Below are positions 34,745 through 44,561 of a stretch of DNA of 64,000 bases, one piece after another. The stretch lies in contig BJOX01000003.1 in NCBI GenBank assembly GCA_009731375.1, forward strand, positions 162,995-226,994, written 5' to 3'. A model generated the notes under the pieces. It had not been told where the DNA came from, ran no database searches, and saw only the letters and a list, made by a program, of their open reading frames with translations. A program made the position numbers and the translations under genes. Each line of letters opens with the position of its first letter. Position 1 is the first letter of the stretch. The DNA comes from Paulinella micropora (lineage: Eukaryota; Cercozoa; Imbricatea; Euglyphida).

Positions 34745-37252
34745 ATGTCTTCTAGGTCTGAAGAAGCATATTGGAATGAAGAAGGAGAAGAGAATGAGAG
34801 AACCCCAATAGACCAGGAGGATAACGTTGGCCCTCTTGGGGACGGGGGAGATCTGGCATTGCCTTCCTATGAAACAGGAGGACCAGAGGACCGACTGCTC
34901 GCCCCTGGGCGGATGGGAGAGTCGGAAGTCGAGAAGGAAAGGAGCGAGGAGGAAGCGAGGTTTATGGCCGAATATGGCAATCTAAGTGAGAAGGAGTTTG
35001 AGGATAAAATAGGGAAGGATGAGGCCTATAAATGGCTATTCATTCCCCCAGAAATACGATGGGGAGATCCCTTGAGAAAGGAGGATATCTGTTACCCCCT
35101 CCCAAAACAAGCCCTGTCTCTTGCAAAATTCCTCAGAGACGACAGTGCACAGTTACAGGTGCAACATGTCTCATTTGGGGACAATATGTCTTTACTGGAG
35201 CTTCTCGACCTCACATGGAAAGTGTTCGAGTGTGCTATACTCTATGAGTACCAGTCTAACAAGACTGTCCTGCCATGGGATTCAAGAGCACTGGCTAGGT
35301 TGCTCGATCCTGGTCAGGATATCGAATCAATCAAAAGAGGGGAAGGGGAGTTTAAGTCCAGGAACGTCCGAGGACAGATTAATGTCATGGATATACCCCT
35401 GAGACTTATGGAGATCAAGTTGGTGGACTTGAATAAACTCCAACAAACCCCGATTTATGGCAGGGACCTTCACCCGGCCCTGAAAGAAATAGAAGGCGAA
35501 GCTGGAGGGGTGACGAAGATTAAGAAGTTGCATGCGGCCTTGCAGAAGGACGACGCATGGAAGAGGTGGGCTTTCACCAAGGATCATACGATCTTGGAGG
35601 GAACGGCCGCACCCGCCCTCACCAATAAAGCGGGAGAGAAGGAGTTGGCGGAGAAGGCTCTGTTCCTTCGGAAGGCTGCCGAGCTCATGTCTTTTTTTCA
35701 TCATGCTCAAGACCTGCATATCAGGGAAAGAGCAGAGGAGAAAGAAAAGAAGGAGTTGGAGGCAAAGATTGCATTGGCTAAGGCGACGGCTACGAGACAG
35801 GCACCTTCCTCTGGGCCTTTTATGTCTCCCCCTGGGTACGTCCCGTCAGCCCATACAGCCCCTCCTGCCCCTACGACTAGCTCAGCGCCTACCACTGTCA
35901 TTGTCAACAATAATGACAAGAAGGACAGACAGGCTATCATTAACGCCTTCCAAAAATATACCAAGTCCGATGCCCCTGCTCTGACGCTGTTCGCAGAGAC
36001 AGCGAGTCAGAAGGACACGGATGCGAACCTTCGAGACAAGCTCCGAAGAATTGATGCTTGTATGAAGCAGCATCCAACGGACGAAACACAGGAGTATGAG
36101 GCGTTGTCCACCTTGTTGGACCCATCAATCCTCACACAAGGATTTGATGTTGTGGAATACAAGGCGTTGCGAGCGGTAGAGGTGTCGGCTAGGAGAGCAG
36201 CCTCAGACCTGCAGTGCACGGTGCCAGTTGCCGTCCTCTTGCAATACTTTAAAACTCATGGGTATCAGCATCTGTGTACTGGTACTTTGATTGGGTTTGA
36301 GATTTTTCAAGAGGTGAACGAAGGGCTGGGCATTAGCGCGAGGTTGGCAGCGATCCTCACTGAGGTCAGCGCCAAGTACGGGCTCTTTTATAGCCGGAAG
36401 TCTATCATTTTGTACTTCCTGAGTGCTTTGTGTGCACGACACCCGAGCAAGCTCGCAAGGATCATACAGTCCTGTCCGACCTTCGCGGCGGTGAAGACGG
36501 CGGATTTTTTAGAAACGAATATATACGAGAGGGCCGTAGCGGCTGTTCAGCCGAGCGACCTGTATAGGGAGGTGCTCGAAGCGTGTTCCGACTTGGACAC
36601 GGCCACCGAGTCATTCTCCAGTGCCGCGACACAAGGGGTTGGAGGTGCTCAAGCAGCACATACAACTCGGTCGGCGGGTCAAAAGAGGGGGAGAGACGAG
36701 CCGACGCCGTGCTACCGCTATTTTTCATATATGGCGTGTAAGAATGAGGCGAAGCATGGAGTAGGCACCTGTCCACACAGTCATGACTCTGACGATGACA
36801 GGATGCGAAATATCTTCCTGAGAGAACTCAAAGGCTCAAAAAAGGAGCAGGCCTTATACAGAGTTTACAAGAAGGAGTTGGTGGAGAGGAGGTGGAATGC
36901 AAATATGGTCGCGGACGGAGAGTTCCGGGAGGCCATCATTTCCTTCCTTGAGAAGATGAAGAGAAAGGAGGAGAAAGAAGCAGCGGGCCGACAAGCGGCG
37001 CCGACTAGAGGAGGAGAGACGAGAGGAGCGTCACGAGGGTCCCGAGGGACACCAAGAGGATGGGCACCAAGAGGTCGGGGCTATCGGGGAAGGGGAGGCC
37101 GGACCCCAGCGCGCCCTCCCAGAGGACACGGATACTGGAATTATAGCTCCAGTTCCAGCTCCAACTACCCCCAGCAAGCTTATACCGCTGCGGAGGGGGG
37201 ACGTCAAGACGAAGACACTGGCTCAGGTGAGCGTGTTGAAGTCCTAGAATGA
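34745..37252 (+). CDS. gag: Element 2 Gag with CCCH-like finger and RGG tail
   Basis: 835-codon ORF starting ATG in GAGACCATGTC, the structural protein that would assemble the retroelement particle. The N-terminus is acidic, the centre helical, and a Pro/Ala/Ser linker lies at about residues 360-385. At about 656-680 the sequence is CYRYFSYMACKNE followed by GTCPHSH, a C-C-C-H spacing instead of the usual CCHC knuckle. A basic arginine-glycine region (about 745-800: RGSRGTPRGWAPRGRGYRGR) follows, then a Ser-rich end. The stop is TGA 37250-37252, after which the same frame stays open to 37981. Element 1 Gag has the same finger and RGG arrangement. Confidence 0.88.
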   Translation: MSSRSEEAYWNEEGEENERTPIDQEDNVGPLGDGGDLALPSYETGGPEDRLLAPGRMGESEVEKERSEEEARFMAEYGNLSEKEFEDKIGKDEAYKWLFIPPEIRWGDPLRKEDICYPLPKQALSLAKFLRDDSAQLQVQHVSFGDNMSLLELLDLTWKVFECAILYEYQSNKTVLPWDSRALARLLDPGQDIESIKRGEGEFKSRNVRGQINVMDIPLRLMEIKLVDLNKLQQTPIYGRDLHPALKEIEGEAGGVTKIKKLHAALQKDDAWKRWAFTKDHTILEGTAAPALTNKAGEKELAEKALFLRKAAELMSFFHHAQDLHIRERAEEKEKKELEAKIALAKATATRQAPSSGPFMSPPGYVPSAHTAPPAPTTSSAPTTVIVNNNDKKDRQAIINAFQKYTKSDAPALTLFAETASQKDTDANLRDKLRRIDACMKQHPTDETQEYEALSTLLDPSILTQGFDVVEYKALRAVEVSARRAASDLQCTVPVAVLLQYFKTHGYQHLCTGTLIGFEIFQEVNEGLGISARLAAILTEVSAKYGLFYSRKSIILYFLSALCARHPSKLARIIQSCPTFAAVKTADFLETNIYERAVAAVQPSDLYREVLEACSDLDTATESFSSAATQGVGGAQAAHTTRSAGQKRGRDEPTPCYRYFSYMACKNEAKHGVGTCPHSHDSDDDRMRNIFLRELKGSKKEQALYRVYKKELVERRWNANMVADGEFREAIISFLEKMKRKEEKEAAGRQAAPTRGGETRGASRGSRGTPRGWAPRGRGYRGRGGRTPARPPRGHGYWNYSSSSSSNYPQQAYTAAEGGRQDEDTGSGERVEVLE

Positions 37253-37981
37253 CGGGAGGAAAAGAGGGAGGAGGAGAAGAGAAAGAAGGAGATAAAAACT
37301 GTTCTTTTTAATCCGACAGTCACAGTTATGCCTACTGTTGCTGAACAGGATACGAACGGTTCCGTTCCTCCTAGACGTGAAGTTGAAGGCACACAGCCTC
37401 ACAAGCCTCAAGGTAAGCATTTGCTAGTTCATCCTTCGAGAGCTAATATGATAAATGATGCGAATAGGAAGGCGAAGAAGGCGATGGAGGAGAGGAAGCC
37501 GCAACTGAAGGCTAGGTCTCCGCCTACGAAGAAGCAGCGGACCGTTCCCCCGCCAAAGGACGCAACCGTCTCTACGGTAGACAAGTGTACATCTAGTGTA
37601 CCGGACTCTGTCAAGCGGACACTTGAGATACCGGAAGCCCCGGAGACTCAAGAAGTTAAGTTGGAGGAAAAGAGGGAAGAACGGAAGGAGGACAAGGAAC
37701 TTGAGCTTAGACTCAAAACCCTAGAACAAAAAATTCATGTGCTAGCGGCTAGTATACATAGACCGGACGCGCTATGCTACACTGACCTCTTTTGTGAAAC
37801 TTTACAAACCACATTAAAAGTTGGTAATGATACGATGGCGAATATTAATATTGGCGGCCAGAAGTTTTTAAATAGTCACCGGACATGGGTTGACAAAAAT
37901 ATTAGAAAAACAAAGGGGACCCTAAAAGGGGTAGGCAGCCGTACGGAAATTACGGGCATCGTCACATTAATTTTGAATTGA
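37253..37981 (+). CDS. Element 2 protease-like segment, N-terminal half (in frame after the gag stop)
   Basis: Open from the gag TGA without another stop; the first ATG is at 37328. A charged linker with an REEKREEEKRKKE stretch and a Lys/Glu-rich helix precede a protease-like fold start (DTMANINIGGQKFLNSHRTW, about 37830-37890). The usual catalytic DTG/DSG is replaced by NSHR, and element 1 has TANR at this place. The ORF ends at TGA 37979-37981 in the middle of the domain, and the remaining half is in the next frame. Element 1 is continuous here, so a one-base loss near 37978 is likelier than a programmed frameshift. Confidence 0.7.
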   Translation, partial: REEKREEEKRKKEIKTVLFNPTVTVMPTVAEQDTNGSVPPRREVEGTQPHKPQGKHLLVHPSRANMINDANRKAKKAMEERKPQLKARSPPTKKQRTVPPPKDATVSTVDKCTSSVPDSVKRTLEIPEAPETQEVKLEEKREERKEDKELELRLKTLEQKIHVLAASIHRPDALCYTDLFCETLQTTLKVGNDTMANINIGGQKFLNSHRTWVDKNIRKTKGTLKGVGSRTEITGIVTLILN

Positions 37982-40900
37982 AATCCGGTCGAGTATATCG
38001 TGCGGACCTCTGTGTTGTCCCCGATTACCACGTTTCAATCCTGCTGTCGTATGACCAATTGGCTACGATGGGGGCAGTGATCGATTGCGCCGCACGGCGA
38101 GTAATTTATGGAGTGAAGAATGGAGAGAAGGAGGATATTAATCCGATGACTGCTACTGACTCATACGAGGCTTTTGAGCTGAGTCTAGCAACGGAGAGAA
38201 AAAGGTTGGCCTTCGTACATGAGGCAACTGAAGCCTATGTACACCCCTATGTCACAGTGCCGGACGAACTGTCCTGGACCGACAATTGGGAGACGGAGAT
38301 GCAGGCGTATACGGTTACGATTCCCGCATGGGACAAAAAGTCTATTGATGACTTAATCGTAGCGCGTAATGAGGAGATAATATGTGTTGCGAAACAGTGC
38401 CCGTCGTTGGCCAGATTCGCAGAAGGTGGTGGGGCAGATGTCCATATTACTAATGGCTACTGTTACCACGCAAAGATGTCAGATGAAAAGAGAGAGGCGT
38501 TTGTGCCAAGGAGGAAGGGGCGTATCCCCGATACTCCAGAGGATGACATTAAAACTTTTATCACGAACTTTTGGGGCGATGTGCCTACCTGGCCGCGCTC
38601 ATTAACTGAAGTGAAAAAGTGTCTACGGACTCTATTTGAGAGTAACAAGCCGTATACTGTCATTCTGCCGTACAATGAGAAGGCGATATGGGCACAGGAG
38701 ATAAGGGACCGGCTTATTGATCATCCTATACCGGTTCCCTCTCGCAAGCAACAGTTAGTGGTGGCTTGTCGACTCGGGTCTCGGGAGCAGAGCAGTGCAT
38801 ACAAGCGGAAGCTCAGAGCCCAGGACAAGTTGAAATTGATACCTCAAGCTTTCACATGCTTTAATGGTTTCTACACCCGTACGGCTCCGATACAATACGC
38901 GAACCTTAGTGATATGCTTGTCGGACTCGGTCATGATGATGAGCCGGACACAGTCACGTATGAACGGACGGGACTGGACGATTTGTCCGAGGAAGATTTG
39001 AGTTTGGAGGAGGACTTAGCGCCCCTCAAAGAACATAAGAAGATGTCGGAGGAAGATTTCCAAGCGGCGGCGCGGAAAATTTTAGAAGAAGGAGTGGGTA
39101 CGGAGAGAGAGAAGGAGCTTCTCAAAGCTAAGATGGAGGCGTACAGAGAAATTTTCAACCCTCCTCGGACAGGTGGTGTAAAGTCGGAGGACTTCACTGC
39201 TGTCATTTACAAGATACCGGGTGCGGAGCCATCTCCGGCACCGCGGAGGGCAAATTTGAGCATACATGAGGCGAAGATAGCGGAGGAGAACGTGAGACAG
39301 TTGCTCAATGAGGACTTTATTGAGAGATCTACATCTCCAATTGTCTCTCAACCGAAAATCGTCCCCAAGCCAGGAGGAGAATGGCGTTTGACGATCAATT
39401 ATGCCCGTGTGAATAAGGTGCTAGAGGAAGAGAGAAATCCTCTGCCGACCTTAGAAGAGGGCAGAAGAGTGCTGCGGAATGCTAAATTCTATTCGGTCAT
39501 TGACCTTAAGAACGGCTTCTGGCAGATACCACTGGACGAGAAATCCAGATGGCTGACTGCATTCGTGGTTGGTATGGAAATATACCAGTGGAAGGTGCTT
39601 CCGATGGGACTCAAACAGGCCCCGGGGCTCTTTCAGAAGGCGATGCAGAAGATGTTGAGTGGTCAATATGACGACCAGTCGGAGGATGGTTTTATGAGAA
39701 GGAGAGGACAGAAGGCGGGAGAATATGCATTTTGTTACATCGATGACATTATCGTATACTCTAACACAATGGAAGAGCATATCGATCACTTGTCAGATGT
39801 CTTCAGGCGCATCGGAGCTTTTGGCCTGAAATGCAACTTAAAGAAATGTCAGCTTGCAAAGACAAGTGTGACGTATTTGGGTTACGAGATTTCTCATAAC
39901 AGAGTCTCGATATCGCGCGAGAAGAGGGAGGAGATCATGAGTAGACAGTTGCCAAAGAATCGCACAGAGTTACACTCTTTTCTTGCGATGGCACAGTACT
40001 ACAGCCAGTTCATACCCGATTGGGGTGCAACTCGGGCTAAGTTGGAGAAGATGATTGATTTTGGAGACTTTGAGAAGTGGGATGAGGAGGCTTTGCAGGC
40101 GTTTAATACGCTCAAAGATCTCATTTACAAAGATCCCAAGGACGGCGGATTAGTACTTATGATGCCCGACTTTACGAAGCCGTTCGTAGTCGACACGGAT
40201 GCATCTAAGTTTGCGATTGGCGCGGTGCTGCAACAGGAAGATGAGGAGAAAAAGTTGCGCCCGATCATGTTTATTAGTAGAAAGCTGTGTGCGGCGGAGC
40301 GAAATTACTGCACGCGACAGAGGGAGGCGTTGGCAGTAGTATGGGCTCTCAAGAGGCTCAGAGAATACTTGTGGGGAGGACCTCTATTCACGGTTAGGAC
40401 CGATCATCACAACCTTCTTTGGTTGATGAATCATGAACAAACCGGCCGTTTGGCGCGGTGGCAAGCTTTCTTGTCATGTTTCAATTTCACGATGGTCTAC
40501 TTACCGGGAAAGCGAAACGTAGTCGCTGATAGCCTTTCCAGGCTAGAGTTTCAGTCGGAGGTGTCGGCTCTCGTATCATCAGTGGAGATGATGGACCTGT
40601 CCACGGACAAGGTATACGAGGTGAGCCACATAGAGGCGATGCAGATGGCAAGAGGCGTTCGTTATGACCGCACGGGTCTACGATATAGTCCTCAAGGCCC
40701 GGAGCATGGCATATGCTGTGAGGCGCATGTTCTCGAAGACGCTGAGTGGTCTTATGAGGCATACGAGAACGCGAAGGCGAATATAAAAGAAGAGGAGGAG
40801 ACGACTGAGGTCTGTACTGAACCTCCACAGGAAAATCGAAGCGAGCTTGATGAAGACCCGGAAAGGGTAGGAGTAAGGTTGGAGGACGGTACTATTCATA

Positions 40901-43074
40901 TCGCCTCGCCTACCGCGTGGAGGCAGCAACAGGCGACGGATCCGGAGTTCAAGGAGCTCATAACGTTATACAAGAACCCTAATGAGCTTAAAAAGACTCC
41001 ACAGATCAAAGATCAGATGAAGGAGATGGCGTGGAGAGATGGGCTATTGTGGTACAAGGGCCAGCATGGCAAATTTGCATCACAGCCTGACAAATGGACT
41101 CTCTGGGTACCAGAGAAGTTGAGGCGCTTTATATATGTCGCAGCCCATAACTGCCCCTTACTGGCACATCCGGGTCGACAAAGAACTCATTGGTTCATAG
41201 CGAGGCGATTTTGGTGGAAAGGGATGAAGGAGGAGATAGACAGGGAAGTGGACGCATGCATCCCATGCAAAACCACAAAGACACCGCTGAAGGCGAACTT
41301 TGGCCTGATCGGTACATTCCCGTTACACGCCGGGATGTTTGAATTTTTACACATCGATCATGTGGGACCTTTCCCCGAATCGGCAGAAGGGTACAGATAC
41401 CTTCTTACCGCAATAGATCGAGCCACCAATTATGTCTGGGTTGTTCCTGTTAAGGACGCTACAGGCAAGACAACTGCGGAGGCTCTGATCGATAGGATCG
41501 TCTCGCAGATCGGAGTGCCTAGAAAGATATGTTCTGATCGAGGTTCTGACTTTAATAATGAAGTCATCGACAGACTATCTAAGTACTACGGGATGAAATG
41601 GCAATATGTTACTGCCTATAACCCGAGAGCGAATGGCAAGATCGAGCGGGTACATAGACCTCTCAAAGCCTCGCTTAAGATGTACTGTATGAAGAAGGAG
41701 AATCAGAGAGCCTGGGTGGAGGCAGCACCTTCATTTGCCTTTGCAATGAACTGTCTACCCTCATCGGCATTAGGAGGAGCCAGGAGCTCAGTCTCGCCAT
41801 ATCAATTGGTTTACGGCCGAGAGCCTAATATCCCAACCTCACTTCTGCATCCAAAAGACACTTGGGCAGATGAGGATGAGTTGTTCGGGATGAGACTAAG
41901 AGCGAAGATGGAGGCGGAACAAATAGTTGCGGCGCACAGGGAGGCGGAGCGCAGAAAGACTGACGCACAAGGAGTGCGACAAGCGCACTTAGATCAAGTC
42001 CGTTTCCAGGTTGGGGATATTGTACTCTTGTACCATCCTCAAGTCCCTAAGGGGGTTAGCTCTAAGCTGTTTACCCACTGGAAAGGACCATACCAGATCA
42101 TGGAACAGATGGGACCTCTGAATTATAAGATCAGGGGTAGAGGGAAGGTGCAGATTGTGAATGTTCGAAGGCTGATCAAATATGACCCCTTCTTACTTGA
42201 GGATGAATCCGTTGAGGAGGCGTTGAAACGGATGAAGGAGGACTTCAAAGAGGTACCGCCTATACAGAAGGAGGATACCTTAGAGGAGGAGAATGCCTAT
42301 CGGGCACCTGTCACGGAGAAGGAGGAGACCGAGAAGGAGAGTAAGGAAGACTCAAACCGCAAAAGCGCGGCGGGGACTCAGTCTAAAGCCCCCATAGTCC
42401 GCGGCGGTACGAAGGAGAAGTTCACGGAGGCGCAGAGGAGGAGAGCGCAAAACGATCTCATCTTCGACCAACCGAGGAAGGTGGCAAGGTCGACGCGAGC
42501 GACGGATGTCCATGGAGGAGGAGGGGAGAAGGACACTAACCCGAACGCGGGTAATGTGGACATTCGACATGTGCGATGGAAGGAAGGAGAGGCGATTGCG
42601 GCCATCAAGTGGGTCCGAGACGCTTTTTATCTGTTGAGACCGGCAGAATCTCATGTTGCCGATGACACTCTCTCAGATCTTTATCTCATGCGAGCTGTGG
42701 CGGTCCCGCAGACTACACGGGCAGCACGGACATCGAAGAGATCCTTAGCAGCAAAAACGATACAACCGGTACTCCATTTTTGGAGAAGCATGGACCCTGT
42801 TGAGGATCCAAAAGCTAGACAATATTTACCGGTGTACAAAGACGCGAAAAATCTCGAGACATGGGATGATACTATTACCCTTCGAGACAAAGACCACACT
42901 GCGTGGACTATTCAGTCACTGCCTAGAGGAGTGCTTGACATTCCTTTTGACTTATCTTTGGGCGCCATCCCTAACAAAATATGGGACATTCTGGAGGAGT
43001 CGAAGTTTGACTTGACTTTTGTTGGCGGCCCGCCACCTGGCAAAGGGGTTCGCGCAAGGCGACGAAGGCAGTAA
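37978..43074 (+). CDS. pol: Element 2 Pol: protease C-half, reverse transcriptase, RNase H, integrase
   Basis: 1698 codons. It begins inside the protease-like domain (ILLSYDQLATMGAVID). RT spans about residues 440-660, with WRLTINYARVNK, YQWKVLPMGLKQAPGLFQ and the catalytic YIDD in FCYIDDIIVYSN. RNase H at about 735-860 has FVVDTDASKFAIGAVLQQ and TDHHNLLWL. The integrase zinc site is H..H..C..C (HNCPLLAHPGRQRTH, CIPC). Its catalytic residues are Asp in FLHIDHVGPFP, Asp in CSDRGSDFNNE and Glu in NPRANGKIERVH, with a GPY/F module KLFTHWKGPYQI. About 300 further residues (charged, then unrecognised) precede TAA. No chromodomain is seen. It would copy the RNA into DNA and insert it. Confidence 0.93.
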   Translation: MKSGRVYRADLCVVPDYHVSILLSYDQLATMGAVIDCAARRVIYGVKNGEKEDINPMTATDSYEAFELSLATERKRLAFVHEATEAYVHPYVTVPDELSWTDNWETEMQAYTVTIPAWDKKSIDDLIVARNEEIICVAKQCPSLARFAEGGGADVHITNGYCYHAKMSDEKREAFVPRRKGRIPDTPEDDIKTFITNFWGDVPTWPRSLTEVKKCLRTLFESNKPYTVILPYNEKAIWAQEIRDRLIDHPIPVPSRKQQLVVACRLGSREQSSAYKRKLRAQDKLKLIPQAFTCFNGFYTRTAPIQYANLSDMLVGLGHDDEPDTVTYERTGLDDLSEEDLSLEEDLAPLKEHKKMSEEDFQAAARKILEEGVGTEREKELLKAKMEAYREIFNPPRTGGVKSEDFTAVIYKIPGAEPSPAPRRANLSIHEAKIAEENVRQLLNEDFIERSTSPIVSQPKIVPKPGGEWRLTINYARVNKVLEEERNPLPTLEEGRRVLRNAKFYSVIDLKNGFWQIPLDEKSRWLTAFVVGMEIYQWKVLPMGLKQAPGLFQKAMQKMLSGQYDDQSEDGFMRRRGQKAGEYAFCYIDDIIVYSNTMEEHIDHLSDVFRRIGAFGLKCNLKKCQLAKTSVTYLGYEISHNRVSISREKREEIMSRQLPKNRTELHSFLAMAQYYSQFIPDWGATRAKLEKMIDFGDFEKWDEEALQAFNTLKDLIYKDPKDGGLVLMMPDFTKPFVVDTDASKFAIGAVLQQEDEEKKLRPIMFISRKLCAAERNYCTRQREALAVVWALKRLREYLWGGPLFTVRTDHHNLLWLMNHEQTGRLARWQAFLSCFNFTMVYLPGKRNVVADSLSRLEFQSEVSALVSSVEMMDLSTDKVYEVSHIEAMQMARGVRYDRTGLRYSPQGPEHGICCEAHVLEDAEWSYEAYENAKANIKEEEETTEVCTEPPQENRSELDEDPERVGVRLEDGTIHIASPTAWRQQQATDPEFKELITLYKNPNELKKTPQIKDQMKEMAWRDGLLWYKGQHGKFASQPDKWTLWVPEKLRRFIYVAAHNCPLLAHPGRQRTHWFIARRFWWKGMKEEIDREVDACIPCKTTKTPLKANFGLIGTFPLHAGMFEFLHIDHVGPFPESAEGYRYLLTAIDRATNYVWVVPVKDATGKTTAEALIDRIVSQIGVPRKICSDRGSDFNNEVIDRLSKYYGMKWQYVTAYNPRANGKIERVHRPLKASLKMYCMKKENQRAWVEAAPSFAFAMNCLPSSALGGARSSVSPYQLVYGREPNIPTSLLHPKDTWADEDELFGMRLRAKMEAEQIVAAHREAERRKTDAQGVRQAHLDQVRFQVGDIVLLYHPQVPKGVSSKLFTHWKGPYQIMEQMGPLNYKIRGRGKVQIVNVRRLIKYDPFLLEDESVEEALKRMKEDFKEVPPIQKEDTLEEENAYRAPVTEKEETEKESKEDSNRKSAAGTQSKAPIVRGGTKEKFTEAQRRRAQNDLIFDQPRKVARSTRATDVHGGGGEKDTNPNAGNVDIRHVRWKEGEAIAAIKWVRDAFYLLRPAESHVADDTLSDLYLMRAVAVPQTTRAARTSKRSLAAKTIQPVLHFWRSMDPVEDPKARQYLPVYKDAKNLETWDDTITLRDKDHTAWTIQSLPRGVLDIPFDLSLGAIPNKIWDILEESKFDLTFVGGPPPGKGVRARRRRQ

Positions 43075-43887
43075 GTGACATTTTTTTCTTTTATCACGCG
43101 TCGGACATTGAAAGCTGCATGTGGATTAATCTCATAGTGCCCATGTCAGATCATGTCTTATTAAAATGTTTTTATACCATTGTTGTTACTTGGCATTTTT
43201 ATCGCAACATATGAGTGCGAGGGTCAATCGGCAAATGGATACGACACCGTATAAGGGGATCGCTTGTGAGTTTAGCGATGGTGTTCCTGGTACGACCCTG
43301 CTTCAAGTATCCAGGGTGATGTTCTCAAAAAATGTTCTCATAGTAGACATATTAAATTTTTTTCTTTGGATATACTTAATATCGTCATACCAGCACGGTC
43401 CGTCTCTACTTGTGTCGGTTTATCGCATGGTCGGGTTCACTCACACCGGCTTTGGATATAGTTATTAGGACTTGCCCTCTAGTACTATATTAAAGTAACT
43501 GATTGAAAACAAGGGTATGTTATTAAAAGACAATGTATTTACTGATCGGAAGTGTTTTTAGAGAAGGAGAAAAATTATAATGCTGCTTTTATTTTAATAG
43601 TAATACTATTTGTTCTTGACATACTGCATCAGGATTAAGTTACGGGGGGGACAACGAGTGTGGAAGGAGGAGTTTTTTATTTATTTACAAAAAATGAGGC
43701 TAGAGATTTACAGTTGACGCGTGTCTGGTGTATGCGTTTTATTTATCCACTGCACCGACTATCCGTGGGTTAATGCACTTAGTTGCAACACCCCGTAGCA
43801 TTTGTGCAGAAAAGAAATCAGCAGCTATCATGATATGACGAAAATATTGCATCATGATATTTCCGTCATAAAAACGGGAAAGGGTAC
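43075..43887. other. Element 2 3' untranslated part
   Basis: About 810 bp between the pol stop and the 3' LTR, with no credible ORF. It ends in purine-rich AAAACGGGAAAGGGTAC, the candidate polypurine tract, directly before the LTR. Confidence 0.6.
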
Positions 43888-44136
43888 TGTAGGCATCACC
43901 CCCCGGATAGCCGGTAAAAAGTACAGTTTTTCTGGTGTCAGGTGCACCTAGTTTTTTTCCCAGTATTTCAATATCGTTTGGCCGGATTTGACCTAATGCC
44001 ATTTTAACCGTGGTCTGTGGCCGCTTTCTTTTTCGGCTTCACTGAGCTAATATAACGAGACATCATTCTCCTTTGGGGGATTTGTGTCTGGTTGTATTAC
44101 CGACTTTTTATCGAGCTATCTTCAGGGAATGTAACA
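43888..44136 (+). repeat. Element 2 3' LTR
   Basis: 249 bp, differing from the 5' LTR by a G/T change in the CAGTTTTTC(T/G)GGTGTC segment and a T/A change near the end. Followed by the target duplicate CGAC. Confidence 0.93.
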
Positions 44137-44140
44137 CGAC

Positions 44141-44561
44141 CGAATCTATAATAAAAGATCAAACGAATAAAAAAATATCAACAGCAAAAATTTTCACGAG
44201 GATATTAAAAAAGTTCTATCTATAAACAAACTTCAATATTTATAAAAGCTTCAATCGTGTCGAATTTTTTATCGGTTGAACTTTTTTAATAAGTTGGTTG
44301 ACAACTTGAATGTCGACAGTAATATTAATAATTCGGTCCGGTACGGTTTTCATTCCTATACAAGTGTGGATCTGAATGTGGATGCCCGCGAGTAAAGGTT
44401 CATATTAATATTAATATTAATATTAATCATATTGATGCAATAATAATAATAATAATAATAAATTTATAAAAAAAAATGAAACTGTACATTTACCAGTTTA
44501 ATGCAGCGTTGGAAGTCGTTGTACCAGCTTTAATGGTATTGAAACGACTGGCCAGATTTTC
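44141..44561. other. AT-rich spacer 3' of ALAS with a lone transposon end
   Basis: Contains the continuation of the split short repeat array and, at 44304-44321, ACTTGAATGTCGACAGTA, which is the inverted-repeat end type of the MITE and DNA transposon above. No matching left end is seen. (AATATT)n and (ATA)n tracts follow at 44400-44462. Confidence 0.55.

Larger units (their letters stand above)
33732..44136 (+). mobile_element. Young Ty3/gypsy LTR retrotransposon (element 2)
   Basis: 10.4 kb, with 249-bp LTRs that differ at about two positions, a 4-bp target duplication CGAC (33728-33731 and 44137-44140), a primer-binding site, gag, a protease-like domain, RT, RNase H, integrase and a polypurine tract. 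Only one obvious lesion was found, a frameshift in the protease-like region. Domain order RT-RH-IN marks it as Ty3/gypsy. LTR near-identity indicates recent insertion. Confidence 0.93.

Noticed and set aside
37970-37985. Programmed -1 frameshift in element 2 Pol
   Set aside because: There is no slippery heptamer at the overlap, the shift falls inside the protease-like domain, and element 1 is continuous there. A one-base loss is simpler.
43739-44002. Minus-strand 87-codon ORF over the 3' LTR
   Set aside because: It lies across the LTR boundary and has no domain. Its LTR part is not open in the same way in the other LTR copy context.
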